Below, piece by piece: positions 1-11,000 of a stretch of DNA of 64,000 bases; within the stretch, counting starts at the first letter, position 1, and each line of letters begins with the position of its first letter. Source of the stretch: Elephas maximus indicus (lineage: Eukaryota > Chordata > Mammalia > Proboscidea > Elephantidae); the NCBI RefSeq assembly GCF_024166365.1, contig NC_064838.1:76524001-76588000 (forward strand), given 5' to 3'. The notes under the pieces are model-generated. The model was not told the origin of the DNA. It made no database searches and saw only the letters and a list, made by a program, of their open reading frames with translations. The position numbers and the translations under genes were made by a program.

Positions 1-198
1 ATCTTGTTCTTTGGTCCTTGTATATTTATATATACACGTCCTGCAACCGCCTTCCCCATGGATAAAATGATAGCTGTGTTTTATACAATTGGAACACCTT
101 TGGTTAACCCTCTGATTTATACACTGAGAAATGCTGAGGTGAAAATTGCCATGAGGAAGCTATGGAGCAAGAAGCTGATCTCAGATGACCAAAGATGA
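1..198 (+). CDS. Olfactory receptor OR4C16-like, 3' end only (starts left of window)
   Basis: This is the last 65 codons of a class II olfactory receptor, an odorant-binding seven-helix GPCR of the olfactory neuron membrane. The frame is open from base 1 and stops at TGA 196-198. It covers the end of TM6 ([12 protein letters not shown]), the third extracellular loop ([10 protein letters not shown]), TM7 with the OR signature NPLIYTLRN, and a short C-tail ending [12 protein letters not shown]. Human OR4C16, as I remember it, ends almost identically (LWSKKLITDDKR), and the loop also fits OR4C11 and OR4C16. No defect is visible, but TM1 to TM6 lie outside the window, so intactness cannot be judged. 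Its 3' flank is duplicated around 19.4-22.4 kb beside a second OR4C16-like copy. OR coding regions normally sit in one exon, so no intron is expected. Confidence 0.85.
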   Translation: MLFFGPCIFIYTRPATAFPMDKMIAVFYTIGTPLVNPLIYTLRNAEVKIAMRKLWSKKLISDDQR

Positions 199-492
199 AT
201 GGAAGTTCCAAAATCTTCCTAACATCTTGAATCAGCCTAGAAGAATTCAACAGGAAATAGTATATTTTTATTTTGGATTTAATGCTTTCCTATCTTTAGA
301 AAAATAGGCAATATGAACACATACACTGGCTAGTGTTAATTTCATTTTGAAGAAGAGACCACACCAGGTATAAACAGGTATGTAAACAACATTGCCTTAG
401 ATTTTTCACAGTGGTCTCTCTGCCTCCACTGGATGCCTATGACCACTTGTAATTTTTGTCTGGTGTTTTCCTTGTCCTTCTTCATGTTGATT

Positions 493-655
493 TGTGGTAC
501 TGCTTGACTACTAAGCAAAGGTTGGCAATTTGAATCCACTTAGCTTTGCTACAGAGGAAAGGGCCTGGTGACTCTACTTTGTTAAGATTACAGCCAAAAA
601 AACCACATGGGGGTTGCCATGAGTTGGAATCAAATTGATGACAATGGATTTGTTT
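493..655 (+). mobile_element. AfroSINE, old copy (paralogue of 19724-19902)
   Basis: This is a degraded SINE on the + strand. It shows GACTACTAAGCAAAGGTTGG and TTTGAATCC from the tRNA-like head, the mid-segment GGGCCTGG, and the tail GAGTTGGAATCAAATTGATG followed by a T-rich run. The same insertion is present in duplication unit C, so it predates the duplication. Confidence 0.7.
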
Positions 656-2117
656 GTTTGTTTTTTTATTGTGATTACAGTTAGCCTCTAGATTCTTAAA
701 TTCCCAGTCTGGTAGCTTTTGTTTTCAAAAGTGAATGTGATAATCCAGAGAAGGAATTTGGGCTTTGAAACAGAAATATGTATGTCACAGCTAGAATATT
801 TTAGTGAGTTTTCAATACAAATTAGAAAAGAGGATAAATTGAGCAGAGAGAACTGAATGTTTATAGGAAATGTATGTTCCTGCAGTGGGGATGGATACCA
901 ACTTTTGTCACTACCCAACTGACAGCACAGTCTCTAATTACATGATCATTAAGAACCCAATTTCAGTTTCATTTTTATTTGTATGTTTATCTGTACATTA
1001 AATTAGAAATGAATATTTTTATTTGAGACATTGAAATTCTATTTTTTTACTAAACTGTATTAAAGTTTTTAATTATGTATCAATTTTTTTGTACCAAGAG
1101 CTTTGGCATTTCTCTAGCTTGATAAAATGAACATCTATTTTTCTGTGTGGACATGGAATGATGTAGACTCTAAGACAAACTATAGTGACATATTTACATC
1201 ACTTATTTTATTTAGGATTCTATGAATTTCAAGGTGGATCTATCCCAAGTAGTTTATCATTGATTAGAGAAGCTACAGTTTGATTCTACTATTGAAAGTT
1301 TCTCATATTAGTAGATTCCAGTTGGAAGAGTTTTGCTGATGTACTTCTATTTCAAGAAATGGAAAAGATAAAAAGGGAGTGTATATTGAATCCAGTGTAG
1401 CAGTCTACCCAGAAACACTACATCTATTATATCCTCTGGACATGTACTCAGTTTAGAGCCACTGCTGCCACTGTCACCAAGTCTCTTAGAAGCAGAAATT
1501 GTGCTCTAGATCAGACTGAAAATTTTATAATAAAAGTGGCAGAACTGCAAAGAAGACTGAAGGTACAGCTCAACAGGGTTCCTTTGTTGAAACCACTGTC
1601 CTGTTAGAGATAGAATGGGACTCTCAAAGCTAAAACAGGGAAATATTTGTGCAGAAGAGTGAGAACCATGAACCTCAAAATTATCTGGACCCGCTGGGTT
1701 GGCTCCGGATGCAAGGGGACAAAACTCTTCCCTGCTTTGAGCCCATGTGATTATGTCATCTGAAGCAGTTGTTGTGCAATGAGAATTGTTCTCTTCCAGA
1801 ACCCCCTCGTTTATCCCTTATTACTTTCAAGCGACTAACCAGGGACAAGTCTTAGAAAAATCAAAGCAGTAAAATACAACCCTTACTCTTTTAGAAATGA
1901 TATACATGAGGTAATTATATTATCTAGCTAATGTATGGTGAGAAATGGGGAAACACTTTTCTATAGGTGTCAATCTTGAAGGTGTTAGCATAGGAGGACC
2001 GAATATTAGTTTGGAGATTGAAAGATTTTTAATATAAGGGCACCCACCAATGATTTGCAATTAGAAGTTTTTGCAAGGACATCTGGAGATGTTTTTTTAA
2101 AGTATATGCTTCAAGAT

Positions 2118-2535
2118 GTATTGGTTTTCTACTGCTGCCATAACAAATTACCACAAGTGTAGTCCTTAAAACACCCCAAATTTATGACCTTAAGTTCGGT
2201 TGACAATCCGACATAGGTCTCACTGGGCTAAAATGAAAGTGACAGTATGGTTGTGTTTCTTTTGGAGGCTCTCAGCTTTTCCAGAACCTAGAGGTCACCC
2301 ACTTTCCCTAGATCATGACCTCTTCCTAAATCTTCAAAGTCAGCCACATTGCATATCTTTGACCATTCCTCCATTACCATATCTCCCTCTTTTTCTTCTG
2401 TCTCACTCTTCCACCTTTATGGATACTGGTTGTTATACTGAGCTCAACTGGGTAATACAGTATAATCTCCTTATTTTAAAGTTAGATGATTAGCAACCTT
2501 AATTTTCTCTGTAATCTTAATTATTAATACCTATT
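2118..2535 (-). mobile_element. MLT1-type MaLR LTR fossil
   Basis: This is an ERVL-MaLR LTR in reverse orientation. Its + strand shows the typical reversed terminal segment (GCTGCCATAACAAATTACCA), then GGTCTCACTGGGCTAAAATG and a TAATCTCCTTATTTTAAAG segment. No internal region was recognised. MLT1 elements are ancient, predating the placental radiation. The copy is shared with 21114-21512, so it was present before the segmental duplication. Confidence 0.7.
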
Positions 2536-3576
2536 GGAAATTTAAAATTCTTCAGATATAGATTGAAATGATAAATACTTTAGCTATAGATAGTGCCTTT
2601 TTCCCCACAGTGCCTCCAACTACACTGTTTGAGGGCTTGCAGACTATGTGATCCACTGACATGATATCCCATAAACATTGCCTAGGACACAATACATGTT
2701 TGTGAGCAACAGAAGTGTGAAATTGTTGTCATGATCTCAGACTATTGATATTACCATGTTTCCCATCACCCAAAAGCAGCCAATCCAATAGAAGACAGTA
2801 GAGATAGATTCTCTTGAATAAACTTTACCCATGGAGACCTTCGTACGTATGATAGAATTTTGCAAGACTACTTCTTTTTTTCGAGCACCTTAAAAAAACA
2901 AAAAGAAAAAAACCATAAACAGTGATTTTACATTTGGACTTGCTAGATGGAATACACAGAAATCAAATCGACTACATTTGTGGAAAGAGACAATGGAAAA
3001 GCTCAATATCATCAGTCAGAAAAAGGCCAGGTGTTGGCTGCAGAAGAGATCATCAAGAGCTCATATGCAAGTTCAAGTTGAAGCTGCCGAAAATTAGAAA
3101 AATTCCACGAGAGCCAGAGTGCGATTTGAGTACATCCCACCTGAATTTAGAGACCATCTCAAGAATAGACTTGATGCATTGAACACTAATGACCAAAGAC
3201 CAGATGAATTGTGGAAGGATATCATATATGAAGAAAGTAAAAGGTCATTAAAAAGATAGGAAAGGAAGAAAAGACCAAAATGGATGTCAGAAGAGACTCT
3301 GAAACTTGCTCTTGAACATAGAGTAGTTAAAAGGAATAAGAGAAATTATGAAGTAAAAGAGTTGAAAAGATGACTTCAAAGGGGAGCAAAAAAAGAGAAA
3401 TTAAAGTAGTATAATGCATGTGCAAAGACCTGGAGTTAGAAAAGTGAAAGGAAAGAACACACTCTACATTTCTCAAGCTGAAAGAACTGAAGAAAATTTC
3501 AGTTCTTGAGTTACAATGTTGAACTGCAATATTGAAGGATTCTATGGGCAAAATACTGAACGACACAGGAAGCATC

Positions 3577-3621
3577 AAAAGCTCTTTTTGGTACAGAGTC
3601 ACTGTACCAAAAAGAGCTTTT
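3577..3621. repeat. Perfect inverted repeat, 20-bp arms, 5-nt loop
   Basis: The arm at 3577-3596 is the exact reverse complement of 3602-3621, around the loop AGTCA. It lies in the RTE. Other RTE copies, as I recall the consensus, have unrelated sequence at the left arm and a match at the right arm, so the left arm looks like a templated inverted copy. Confidence 0.85.
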
Positions 3622-3896
3622 CGACTTTCAAACATTTTAGGAGGTAGCATATGATCAAGAACAAGTTCAAGCTGCATTGAAAACACGAGAAAAATAAGGC
3701 TCCAGGAATGAGGGAATACCATTTGAGATGCTTGACAAACAAACATATGCATCCCTGAAAGTGCTCACTCTTCTATGCCAAGAAATTTGGAAGTCAGCTA
3801 CCTGGCAAACAAACTGGAAGAAATTTATATTTAGGCCTATTACAAAGGAAGGTGATTCAACCAAATACAGAAATTATGGCAAAATATCACTAGTGT

Positions 3897-4045
3897 CATC
3901 AAAACTCATTGCTCTCAAGCCAAATCTGACTCATAGGGATCCTATAGCACAGAGCAGAACTTTTCCATGGGGTTTTCAAGGAGCAGCTGGTGGATTCCAA
4001 CTGCCGACCTTTTGGTTAGTAGTCTTAGCTCTTAACTACTGAACA
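3897..4045 (-). mobile_element. AfroSINE inserted in the RTE
   Basis: This is a reverse-orientation AfroSINE. The + strand reads the reversed tail (CTGACTCATAGGGATCCTAT), the middle (TTTTCAAGGAGCAGCTGGTG) and the reversed tRNA-like head (CTGCCGACCTTTTGGTTAG, GCTCTTAACTACTGAAC). It interrupts RTE reverse-transcriptase sequence that resumes near 4064. Confidence 0.85.
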
Positions 4046-5599
4046 ACTCACATGCAAGTTATATTTTTCTGAAGAACATTCAGAAGTGGTTGCAGCAGTA
4101 CATGGACAGGAAACTGCCAGAAATTCAAGCCAGATTCAGAAGAGGACATGGAACGAGGAATATCACCACTTATGTCAAATGGATTCCGGCTGAAAGCTGA
4201 GAATACCAGAAAGTGGCTTACCTGTGTTTTATTGACTATACAAAGGCATTTGACTGTGTGGATCAAAACATACTATGGATAACATTACAAAGAATTGGAA
4301 TTCCAGAACTATTAATTTTGCTTATGGGGAAACTACATAAAGCAAGAGGCCGTTGTTGGAACAGAAGAGGGGAACATGTGTGGTTCGAAGTCAGGAAGGG
4401 TGTGTGGTCAGGGTTGTGTGCTTTGACCATACTTAAATTCAATGTGAATGCTGAGAGATAATCCTAGAAGCTGAGCTATATGAAGAAGAATGGGGCATCA
4501 GGATTGGAGGAAGAGTCATTAACAACCTGCCTTATGCAGATGACATAACCTTGCTTGCTGAAAGTGAAGAGGACTTGAAGCACTTACTGATGAAGATCAA
4601 GGACTACAGCCTTCAGTATGAATTACACATTGTTATCAGGAATAACAAAAATCCTCACAACTGAACCAATATGCAATATCGTGATAAATCGAGTAAAGAT
4701 TGAAGTTGTCAAGGATTTCATTTTACTTGCAACACAATCAACACCATGGAAGCAGCAGTCAAGAAATCAAAAGACACATTTCGTTAGACAAATGTGCTGC
4801 AAAAGACCTCTTTAAAGTGTTAAAATGTAAAGATGTCACTTTGAGGACTAAGGTGTGTCTGATCCAAGCCATGGTGTTTTCAGTGGCCTCATATACATGT
4901 GAAAGCTGGATAAAGCATAAGGAAGACCAAAGAAGATTTGACAACTTTGAATTATGGTGTTGGCAAAAGATATTGACTATACCATTGACTGCCGGAAGAA
5001 TGAAGAACTCTTATCTTGAAAGCAGCACAAGCAGAACGCTCCTTAGAAAGCAAGGATGATGAGACTTCATCTCACATACTTTTTACAAGTTAACAGAAGG
5101 AATCAGTCCCTGGAGAAAGACATCATGTTTGGTAGAGTGGAGTGTCAGTGAAAAAGAGGAAGAGCCTCAATGAGATGGACTGACACAGTGGCTGCAACAA
5201 TGGGCTCAAGCATAAAAGTGATTGTGAGGATGGTGCAGCAGTGGGCAGTGTTTTGTTCTGTTGTACATAGGATCTCTGTGATTCACAACCAGCTTGAAGG
5301 CACCTAACAACAAAGAACAGCATTAAAAACATTTACCTACTCGTGTCATGTTTGCTAAGCTCAATTTGTTTCCATTGAGTTTTCAATGTTCTCTTTCCAA
5401 AATCTTAACAATTTTCTTCTATTGAGTTGATACATCTCAGAATTGGAATCTTTGAGATTTGGATTAAAAAAAAAAATTATCTTGGCCCTTGGGTTTGGGA
5501 AAAATATTGTGCAGTTTTCCTTCCACCTTGAATTTATGTTTTTCCTAAAATGGATGCTATCATACTGTGACAAATATTCAATTTGTTGTTTTGAGCTGG

Positions 5600-6092
5600 C
5601 ATTCAGTAAGTCCCTACGCACAATGGATGGGATGCTGCCTGGTCCTACACCATCCCCATAAGGGCTTAGAGATTGACTCATTGTGATCCATAGGGCTTTA
5701 CTGGCTGATTTTCAGAAGGAGATCATCAGCTCTTTCTTCCTGCTCTTTCTTCCTAGTCCATCTTAATCTGAAGGATTCGCTGAAATCTGTTTAGCATAGT
5801 AACCAAAACCCACTGCCGTCGAGTGGATTCCAACTCATAGTGACCCTATGGAACAGAGTAGAACTGTCCCATAGAGTTTCCAAGGAGGGCCTGGAGGATT
5901 CAAACTGCTGACCTCTTGGTTAGCAGCCGTAGCACTTAACCACTACTCCGCCAGGGTTTCCGTTTAGCATAGTAGCAATATACAAACCTGCACTGATAAA
6001 TGAGTGGTGGCCGTGCATGAGATGCGTTGGCCAGGATTCAAACCAGGATCTCCCACATGGAAGGTAAGAATTCTACTGCTCAGTCACAAAGG
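5600..6092 (-). mobile_element. Long SINE with tRNA-Gly-like head and RTE-derived body
   Basis: Read on the minus strand, 6092 to about 6010 resembles a tRNA-Gly (GTAGAATTCTTACCTTCC, then TGGTTTGAATCCTGGCC as a B-box-like arm). It is followed by a body related to the 5' region of the RTE at 13455 and then by RTE-like 3' sequence (GGGATGGTGTAGGACCAGGC). It is best read as a nonautonomous RTE-mobilised SINE. It is split by a younger AfroSINE at 5802-5961. Confidence 0.65.
5802..5961 (-). mobile_element. AfroSINE nested in the long SINE, with 13-bp TSD
   Basis: This is a near full-length reverse AfroSINE (GCCGTCGAGTGGATTCCAAC at the left, ACTACTCCGCCAGGGTTTCC at the right). It is bounded by a perfect direct repeat, GTTTAGCATAGTA, at 5789-5801 and 5962-5974, the target-site duplication. 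Confidence 0.9.
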
Positions 6093-7507
6093 TCTACCCT
6101 CACACACACCCACCAAGATGGCTGTAACTTAAAAAAAAGGAAAATAAGAAGGGCATTTTAGTTTGACCTTATTTGCATTAAAAAAAAAAAAAACAGAATA
6201 ACTGGAATACAAATAAATTATCACCTTGGTAGTGTAAGCAGAGAAAGACTCTTAATAAATTTAATGAATACATTAGGGTTTTACCCTGCATAGAATGAAA
6301 TAAGGCTGTTTTATTTTTTAATTTTCTGGTCATTAGTCTTAAAACCTATACTTAATTTTTAACATATTTGAAGCAATTTAAAAGAATTTTTTAAAAAGCA
6401 CATTTAAAAGCTAAACCAATAAACAAGTTAAATAACTATAACAAAAACAAACAATTTATTTTCTAGCCTTATCCAAGAGCCACCATAGGGGATGCTTCCT
6501 CAAGCGCCTTTAAATGCTCCTCCTAATGCTTTCAGTGCAGCTTCTCCAGGAGTCTCCACACCCCGTGCACTTAGAGAACTGGCCCTCGCTGCTCACTGCT
6601 GTATTGAAGCAAGGAAAGAAGGAGCAAAAGGCTCAGCTGAGTCTCACATTTCCCTGCAGTTTTGTAACATAGTTCTCATTCTCGTTATGACTAAACATAA
6701 TGAGTTAGGTTTTTGATATATTGATTTTAAACATAATTTCAAATCTAGATATCAAGCATGAAGATTTTTCCACTGTTATTTTTTCAAAGAGATGTGTTTA
6801 TTATTTTGATAGAGAATGGGTGTTTTTCCCGTATGCTGTCATGAGTTCAGAAACTGAAGAACATTCCTTCAAATATTGATTGGAATTGACAGATAACGTA
6901 TGTGAGCTCCTTCCCTTTCTTTCCCTTCCAATCCCTTTCCTTTTCTTCTCTCCTCCTCTTCTTTCCTTTTTTTTTTTTTTTTTGCATACCTCAATCCGTT
7001 TAATGTTGTCTGTTGGAATACCCAGAGAATCAGCTCTTAAAATAATATTTTTCCATGAATACTGGGAAAATATACCAGGTTGTTAAGTATATTTTATAAT
7101 CTTTAGATTCTTCTAATTTTGGTCACAGTTTGGAATTTTTATTTGTTTACAATTCTACTTAAAGAGATCTGTTCTAATGGAAAATTGACCATGGAATGGT
7201 ATCTTGAAATCCTGGCTCCTAACTTGGGGCTGTTTGATGCTGGGACAAGAGGCTAAGGGAAACTGTGGATAGACTAGCAATGCTAAAAAGCTATGTATAT
7301 TTGGAAACATTATCAAACCATTGAATATTATAAGCAATAAACAGAATGAAAAATTGCAAGTGAATGATGGAAATATTGATAACTGTGATTTATTAATAAT
7401 TGATTTAATAATCACTTGAATAATAAAGATTAATTCTTAGCAAGAGGAAGAATTCATGAAGACTATACTTCCTCATTTACTGATGAAGAAATAGATGTCC
7501 ATACAGT
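6093..7507. other. Unassigned AT-rich spacer
   Basis: No gene or confident repeat is seen here. There is a T-run near 6968-6983 in a CT-rich patch and short A-runs near 6180. A short, more GC-rich stretch at 6480-6620 is open for 74 codons (6492-6716), but it resembles no protein I know and looks like a chance frame. Confidence 0.4.
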
Positions 7508-8066
7508 GATCATAATACATCATGTTTATATAAGTACGCATCACTAATATATAATACATAAATATATGTAGAAATGAAACATCATTTATGTGGACAAGAA
7601 TAGTGTATGAGATTATATTTATAACATTAAATTCAAAAAGAGAGGCAAATATATACTGAATGCTGTCTGACAAACCGACCATGCAAAACATGGGCCCAAA
7701 GGTCTACTGCTTGTGAAAAAAATTAAGTAAATAATACATTGGAGTTATATATCCTAAATTTTTATTTATCAAACAAATCAAATCAATGAGAGTGAGAACA
7801 TGTTAAAGTTAACAAAGAGTTGCATTTTAAAAGTGGTTTATGAAAGTATCTTTCATAAGCTTATTTAAGATTTAAAATGACACTGGGAAGAGATTATTAA
7901 GAACTGAGAGACAAAGAGGAGAGGTGACTCATTAAGAAACAACAGCTAGAATGTCCCTGATGAGGAATATTTATTTTTGCTCAAAATATCCCATAACTGC
8001 ACATATCACCAGAAATTAATTTGCTTAAGGTATTTCACACTGTTGCATAGCACCATACATTAATTC
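7508..8066 (+). repeat. Segmental duplication, unit B (upstream flank only, receptor absent)
   Basis: This aligns collinearly with 17903-18448, the segment just upstream of the OR4C16-like pseudogene at 18517. Shared landmarks are AACATTAAATTCAAAAAGA, CCATGCAAAACRTGGGCCCA, CATGTTAAAGTTAACAA and CACCAGAAATTAATT. Where the receptor should follow, an RTE begins instead, so the coding part of this unit is missing. Confidence 0.8.
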
Positions 8067-11000
8067 CTGTGGATTATACCTCAACATAAAGAAAACAAAA
8101 ATACTCACAACTGGACCAATAAGCAACACCACGATAAACAGAGAAAATATTGATGTATCAAGGATTTCATTACTTGGATCCGCAATCAACACCCACAGAA
8201 GAAGCAGTAAAGAAATCAAAGGATGGGGTCCAGGCCAAGATGGTGGAATAAACAGACTCTTCTGGCGAGCCTTCTTAAAACAAAGACCTGAAGAAACAAG
8301 TATATTTATGACAACCTAGGAGCCCTGAACATCAAAGGCAAAGTTAGAAAAATAACTGAGCAGTAGGGGGAGGAAGAGACGGTTCAGATGCAGAGAGGAG
8401 TTACCAGACATGAATAGCCAAGAACCCTCAGACACCGTTTCTGGGAGTGGCTGCGGTGGGCTGATATTGACATTAGGCCACAGTTTCCTCAGAAGAAGGA
8501 GCCAGCCACACTGCCTACTCACATCTCTGGAACCAGAGAAGAACAGCGCTCACGGCAAAAGCTAAGTACTTGGGTATATTTTACCCCACCCACTGCCCCC
8601 AACCTGGCTTCAGTGGTTCTTGATTTCCCTGGACCTGAGATAGGCCCTGATGAGAACCTATAGCCATTCTCCCAGCCTTGGAGAAGGAAAAGATTTGCAA
8701 TTGAGGGAAAAGATAATTTGCCAGCTCCACTAACCAGGGGAGCTCAGGACAAAAGCAGCTCCTGTCCAGGCATAAACGGCCCATGGACTTAAGTACCTTT
8801 CCCGCATGTATGGGTCTGTGTGGGCCCATTTCAAAAGAATAGGCCCTTGTTGGGAGACTATAACTGTTTCAGCTGTGCAGTGGAAAGGTGGGTGTTTGAA
8901 GTTTGACACCACTTTCCCTATTAAACACAGTCCTCACCTACCCACATCAGGGGCCTAAAGACTGGTGGCTCCACTCAGATCACCCAGCCACCCATGACAG
9001 ACCTATATCACTCATGATATTAGATGTAAAAATCCTCAACAAAATTCTACCCAATAGAATCCAACAACATATCAAAAAAATAATTCAACATGACCAAGTG
9101 GGATCCATACCAGGTATGCAGGAATGGTTCAACATGAGAAAAAACAATTAATGTAATCCACCATATAATTAAAACAAAAGACAAGGATCACATGATTTTA
9201 TCAATTGATGCAGAAAAGGCATTTGACAAGGTTCAACACCCATTCATGATAAAAACTCTCAGGAAAATAGGAATAGAAGGAAAATTCCTCAGCATAACAA
9301 AGGGCATTTGTACAAAGCCAATAGCCAACATGATCCTAAATGGAGAGATTCTGAAAGCATTACCCTTGATATCAGGAATCAGACAAGGATGCCCTTTATC
9401 ACCACTCTTATTTAACATTGTACGGGGGGTCCTATCCAGAGCAATTAGGCTAGATAAAGAAATAAAGGACCTCTGGATTGGCAAGGAAGAAGTAAAATTA
9501 TCTCTATTTGCAGGTGACATGATCTTATACAAAGAAAACTCTAAGGAATCCTCAAGAAAACTACTGAAACTAATAGAAGAGATCAGTGGAGTATCATGAT
9601 ACAAGATAAACATGCAAAAATCAGTTGAATTCCTCTACAGTAAGAAAAAGAACATCGAAGAGGAAATCATCAAATCAATACCATTTACAGTAGCCCCCAA
9701 GAAGATAAAATACTTAGGAATAAATCTTACCAGAGATGTAAAAGACTTATACAAAGAAAATTACAAAACACTTGGCCAAGAAACCAAAAGAGACCTACAT
9801 AAGTGGAAAAACATACCTTGCTCACAGATAGGAAGACTTAACATTGTAAAAATATCTATCCTACCAAAAGCAATCTATAGATTTAATGCAATTCTGATGC
9901 AAATTCCAATGACCTTTTTAATGAGATGGAGAAACAAATCACCAACTTCATATGGAAGGGAAAGAAGCCCCGGAGAAGTAAAGCATTACTGAAAAAGAAG
10001 AACAAAGTGGGAGGCCTCACTCTACCTGATTTTAGAACATATTATACTGCCACAGTAGTCAAAACAGCCTGGTAGTGGTACAACAACAGACACAAGGCCA
10101 ATGGAACAGAATTGAGAACCTAGATACAAATCCATTCACATATGAGCAGCTGATATTTGACAAAGGCCCAGCGTCAGTTAATTGGGGAAACAATAGTCTT
10201 TTTCACAAATGGTGCTGGCATAACTGGATATCCACCTGCAAAAAAATGAAACAGGACCCATACCTCACACCATACACAAAAACTAACTCCAAATGGATCA
10301 AAGCCCTAAATGTAAAATGTAAAACCATAAAGATCATGGAAGAAAAAATAGGGACAATATTCGAAGCCCTAATATATGGCATAAACAGTATACAAAACAT
10401 TATTAAGAATGCAGAAGAAAAACTACATAACTGGGAGCTCCTAAAAATCAAACAGCTTTGCTCATCCAAAGTCTTCACCAAAAGAGTAAAAAGACTACCT
10501 ACAGGCTGGGAAAAAGTTTTTAGCTATGACATTTCGATCAGTGCCTGATCTCTAAAATCTACATGATACTGCTAAAACACTAGTACAAAAAACAACCCAA
10601 TTAAAAAAAGGGCGAAACATATCAACAGACACTTCACTAAAGAAGACATTCAAGTAGCTAATAGATATATGAGGAAATGCTCACGATCATTATCCATTAG
10701 AGAAATGTAAATCAAAACTACAATGAGATTCCTTCTCACTTCGACAAGGGTGGCATTAATCCAAAACACCCAAAATAATAAACACTGGAGGGATTGTGCA
10801 GAGGCTGGAACACTTATACACTGCTGGTGGGGATGTAAAATGGTACGAACACTTTGGAAATCGATTTGGCACTTTTTTGAAAAGCTGGAAGTACAACTAC
10901 CATACTATCCAGCAATCTCACTCCTTGGAATATATCCTAGAGGAATAAGACCCTTTACACAAACAGATATATGCACACCCATGTTCGTTGCAGTACTGTT

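Larger units (their letters stand above)
1..2832 (+). repeat. Segmental duplication, unit A (OR4C16-like 3' end plus downstream flank)
   Basis: This block aligns collinearly with about 19200-22440. Shared landmarks, in order, are the OR TM6-TM7 coding end, the segment TATGAACACATACACTGG (about 310 and 19539), an old AfroSINE, the stretch around 1330-1900 matched by 20330-20910, an MLT1 LTR, and the segment ending CAGAAGACAGTAGAGATA. Divergence looks like roughly 10-15 percent by eye. The right edge is where the RTE at 2833 begins. No gene other than the OR end is seen; 656-2117 is AT-rich flank. Confidence 0.8.
2833..5316 (+). mobile_element. RTE-clade LINE (RTE1_LA/BovB-like), 5'-truncated, decayed
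   Basis: This is a non-LTR retrotransposon coding for an apurinic-type endonuclease plus reverse transcriptase. The copy starts inside the endonuclease (HRNQIDYICGKRQWKSS near 2950, with a degraded SDH motif read as RRDH), runs through the RT (VYLCFIDYTKAFDCVD-like near 4220-4260; LPYADDITLLAESEEDL near 4530) and ends in the family tail with CACCTAACAACAAAG near 5316. Many stops and frameshifts break it into short frames (2922-3182, 4213-4461, 4700-5059). A SINE sits inside at 3897-4045 and an unusual palindrome at 3577-3621. It forms the right edge of duplication unit A. Confidence 0.85.

Noticed and set aside
2200-2493. 97-codon frame near the OR4C16-like end
   Set aside because: It lies wholly in an MLT1 LTR fossil and is not maintained in the paralogous copy at 21.1-21.5 kb.
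6010-6092. Possible tRNA-Gly gene on the minus strand
   Set aside because: It has tRNA-like arms and a TCC at the anticodon position, but the acceptor stem is mismatched and it continues into a SINE body.
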